Shown here: piece by piece, positions 62,828 through 64,000 of the stretch
Layout of the letters: every line of letters starts with the position of its first letter
Numbering within the stretch: position 1 is the first letter of the stretch
Origin: Candidatus Tumulicola sp.
Lineage (GTDB): Bacteria; Vulcanimicrobiota; Vulcanimicrobiia; Eremiobacterales; Eremiobacteraceae
DNA: 64,000 nucleotides
NCBI GenBank assembly: GCA_035601835.1
Contig: DATNNM010000011.1
Coordinates: forward strand, 434,001 to 498,000
Direction of reading: 5' to 3'
The notes under the pieces: model-generated
What the model was told of the DNA's origin: nothing
Databases searched by the model: none
Seen by the model: the letters and a program-made list of their open reading frames with translations, nothing else
Made by a program: the position numbers and the translations under genes

Positions 62828-63694
62828 ATGCGGATGAGCGTCTCTCGTTTTCTCGCGCTAGGTGCGGCGTTGCTGGCCGGGGCAACTTTGGGAGCCTGTT
62901 CCAGCAGCGGCACACCCATCGCGCCCACCGGCAACAACAACCAGATCAACTCATTCCCTGGCGCCCCCGTGCGCTTTATCCAAGGCTCACCGAACCTGCA
63001 CCTCGGCATCACCAACGCCGATTTCCGTGTCGACGGCCAACTCGTGGTAACGCTCAACTATGCGCAAGCAACACAGTTTATTCTGAGCATACCGGCCGGG
63101 TCGCACACGGTCACGCTCTACGATCACGCCAATCCCACGAATCCGCTGTTCACCGGAACAACCGTCACGCTGAGCCCCAACACGAAGTATGCGATCGTCG
63201 CGGGAGGCGATGCCGGCGCGACTCTAACGAACCAAAAACCGCAGATCTTCCTGTTCGCCGAACCGCACTACAACACACCGTCCGGTTCTGCTGCGATGAG
63301 TTTCTTCAACGCCTCGCCTAAGGCCCAAGCGGTCGGCGTCTCGTACAATTGCGTCACCGGTGGACCAAGTTGCCTAAACGGCATCGGCAGCCCAGCCGTC
63401 GGCGGCTCGTCGACCAACAACATCCTGTTCCATTCAATCAATGACGGCTGGTGTTTCGGAGCATACCACCCAACCGGCGGCGTTGTGCTTGTCACCGGCG
63501 GGGGATTCCCCAATGCAACCACTTCCGACCCGAGGAACGCGCAATGCCCCGTCAATGCTGTATTCCTCATCGGGACCACCACCGCGCCATTCAATAACTT
63601 CGACATGTTCCTGATCGACGCAGTCGGGGTCGTAACTGCCGCACCAACCGGTCCCTCGAGATATATCGTTCTTGACGGGCAGCAGAACGGGTAG
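62828..63694 (+). CDS. Lipoprotein with DUF4397-like domain
   Basis: A 288-residue protein with a lipoprotein signal (FLALGAALLAGATLGACSSS, LGAC lipobox) and a beta-rich body with VRFIQGSPNLHLGITNADFRVDG and SIPAGSHTVTLYDH, the repeated style of DUF4397 domains. The pattern FFNASPKAQAV recurs later, so two copies may be present. Probably anchored to the outer face of the membrane. ATG at 62828 has AAAGGA 7 nt upstream, better than the ATG at 62807. Confidence 0.8.
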   Translation: MRMSVSRFLALGAALLAGATLGACSSSGTPIAPTGNNNQINSFPGAPVRFIQGSPNLHLGITNADFRVDGQLVVTLNYAQATQFILSIPAGSHTVTLYDHANPTNPLFTGTTVTLSPNTKYAIVAGGDAGATLTNQKPQIFLFAEPHYNTPSGSAAMSFFNASPKAQAVGVSYNCVTGGPSCLNGIGSPAVGGSSTNNILFHSINDGWCFGAYHPTGGVVLVTGGGFPNATTSDPRNAQCPVNAVFLIGTTTAPFNNFDMFLIDAVGVVTAAPTGPSRYIVLDGQQNG

Positions 63695-63716
63695 CTCTAC
63701 AGTCGTTAGCAAACTC

Positions 63717-63748
63717 GCGGCGCCGAACTCGGCGCCGCTTTCTTTTTT
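63717..63748. terminator. Intrinsic terminator after the lipoprotein gene
   Basis: Stem GCGGCGCC / GGCGCCGC (63717-63724 with 63731-63738), 6-nt loop, then TTTCTTTTTTT. On the plus strand it ends the lipoprotein gene; the minus-strand MFS gene converges on it. Confidence 0.9.
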
Positions 63749-64000
63749 TATGCCAACTCGCGCACGTCGCGGCGCAGCCACGCCCCAAGGGCGACCACGG
63801 CGACGATGACGCCGCCCACCAAGAAGGTCGCGGAGAGCGACGATAAGCTCGCCGCAAATCCCAGCACGTATGCCCCCAGCGGCATCAGGCCAAGAAAAAT
63901 CATGGTGTAGATAGACATGACGCGCCCGCGCATGTCCGGCGGCGTGTACGTCTGCAGCAGCGTGTTGGCCATGCCCAAGAACAACATCGAGGCGACGCCG
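63748..64000 (-). CDS. MFS transporter, C-terminal end (5' partial)
   Basis: The frame is open to the window edge; the last 83 residues are visible, starting GVASMLFLGMANTLLQ and including PPDMRGRVMSIYTMIFLGLMP, the conserved loop and helix of MFS permeases of the enterobactin-exporter/macrolide-efflux type. Two membrane helices remain before the terminal RRDVRELA. Substrate unknown. Confidence 0.85.
   Translation of the reverse strand, partial: GVASMLFLGMANTLLQTYTPPDMRGRVMSIYTMIFLGLMPLGAYVLGFAASLSSLSATFLVGGVIVAVVALGAWLRRDVRELA

Overview
This is a 64 kb window of a high-GC bacterial chromosome with dense gene packing and many 4-bp start/stop overlaps (ATGA, GTGA). GTG and TTG starts are frequent. 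The content is mainly housekeeping and central metabolism, without phage structural genes, CRISPR arrays or rRNA. Gram type and phylum cannot be fixed from the window. The mix (Thermus-type long isocitrate dehydrogenase, SWIM-SNF2 helicase, tryptophanase, many secreted proteins of unknown function, a dispersed family of short palindromic intergenic repeats) would fit an uncultured soil-type lineage such as Candidatus Eremiobacterota, but that is a guess and not a result.

Layout. 0-6 kb: the end of a MocR-like aminotransferase, proline/glutamate catabolism (P5C dehydrogenase), a small membrane protein, then a coupled trio of flavin reductase, SRPBCC protein and ketosynthase that looks like a small lipid or polyketide tailoring operon. 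6-12 kb: an EgtB-like iron enzyme, an ECF sigma/anti-sigma operon with a terminator-like hairpin in its leader, a NiCoT nickel/cobalt permease and an M16 peptidase. 11.7-14.2 kb (minus): two tandem paralogues built from four copies of an unrecognised Cys-containing module, a cytidylate kinase-like protein and a small protein. 14.2-18.9 kb: isocitrate dehydrogenase and aconitase. 19-20.5 kb: a tyrosine recombinase that has lost catalytic residues, translationally coupled to an Hsp20 chaperone behind an AT-rich promoter with a perfect palindrome and direct repeats. 20.6-27.4 kb: orphan dipeptide-type permeases, tRNA-Leu(GAG), a drug-type MFS pump, a ROK kinase and an MGDG-synthase-like glycosyltransferase.

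27.5-34 kb: citrate synthase with Glu at the usual catalytic Asp, tiny genes in an otherwise empty 490-bp gap, a PLP decarboxylase and a large SNF2 helicase. 34-41 kb: secreted unknowns, a beta-lactamase-like/cupin fusion, a YVTN-propeller phosphoesterase, NDH-2 and an Ada-type AraC-methyltransferase. 41-45 kb: an ABC-2 exporter operon with a secreted Kelch protein inserted between the ATPase and the two permeases. 45-50.7 kb: DUF5069, tryptophanase with two hotdog thioesterases, a STAS protein lacking the phosphorylatable Ser, rpoZ, queD and queE. 50.8-57 kb: an EF-G-like GTPase lacking the catalytic His, an M1 aminopeptidase with HEAT repeats, an amidohydrolase, a TOBE protein beside a PucR-type DNA-binding fragment, and hicAB. 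57.8-62.7 kb: malic enzyme followed by the E1alpha, E1beta and E2 genes of a 2-oxoacid dehydrogenase. The window ends with a DUF4397-type lipoprotein and a truncated MFS gene.

Together citrate synthase, aconitase, isocitrate dehydrogenase, malic enzyme, a 2-oxoacid dehydrogenase and NDH-2 outline an aerobic, amino-acid-using heterotroph. The least explained parts are the four-module secreted proteins, the degenerate recombinase-Hsp20 unit, the Kelch-containing exporter and the palindromic repeat family.
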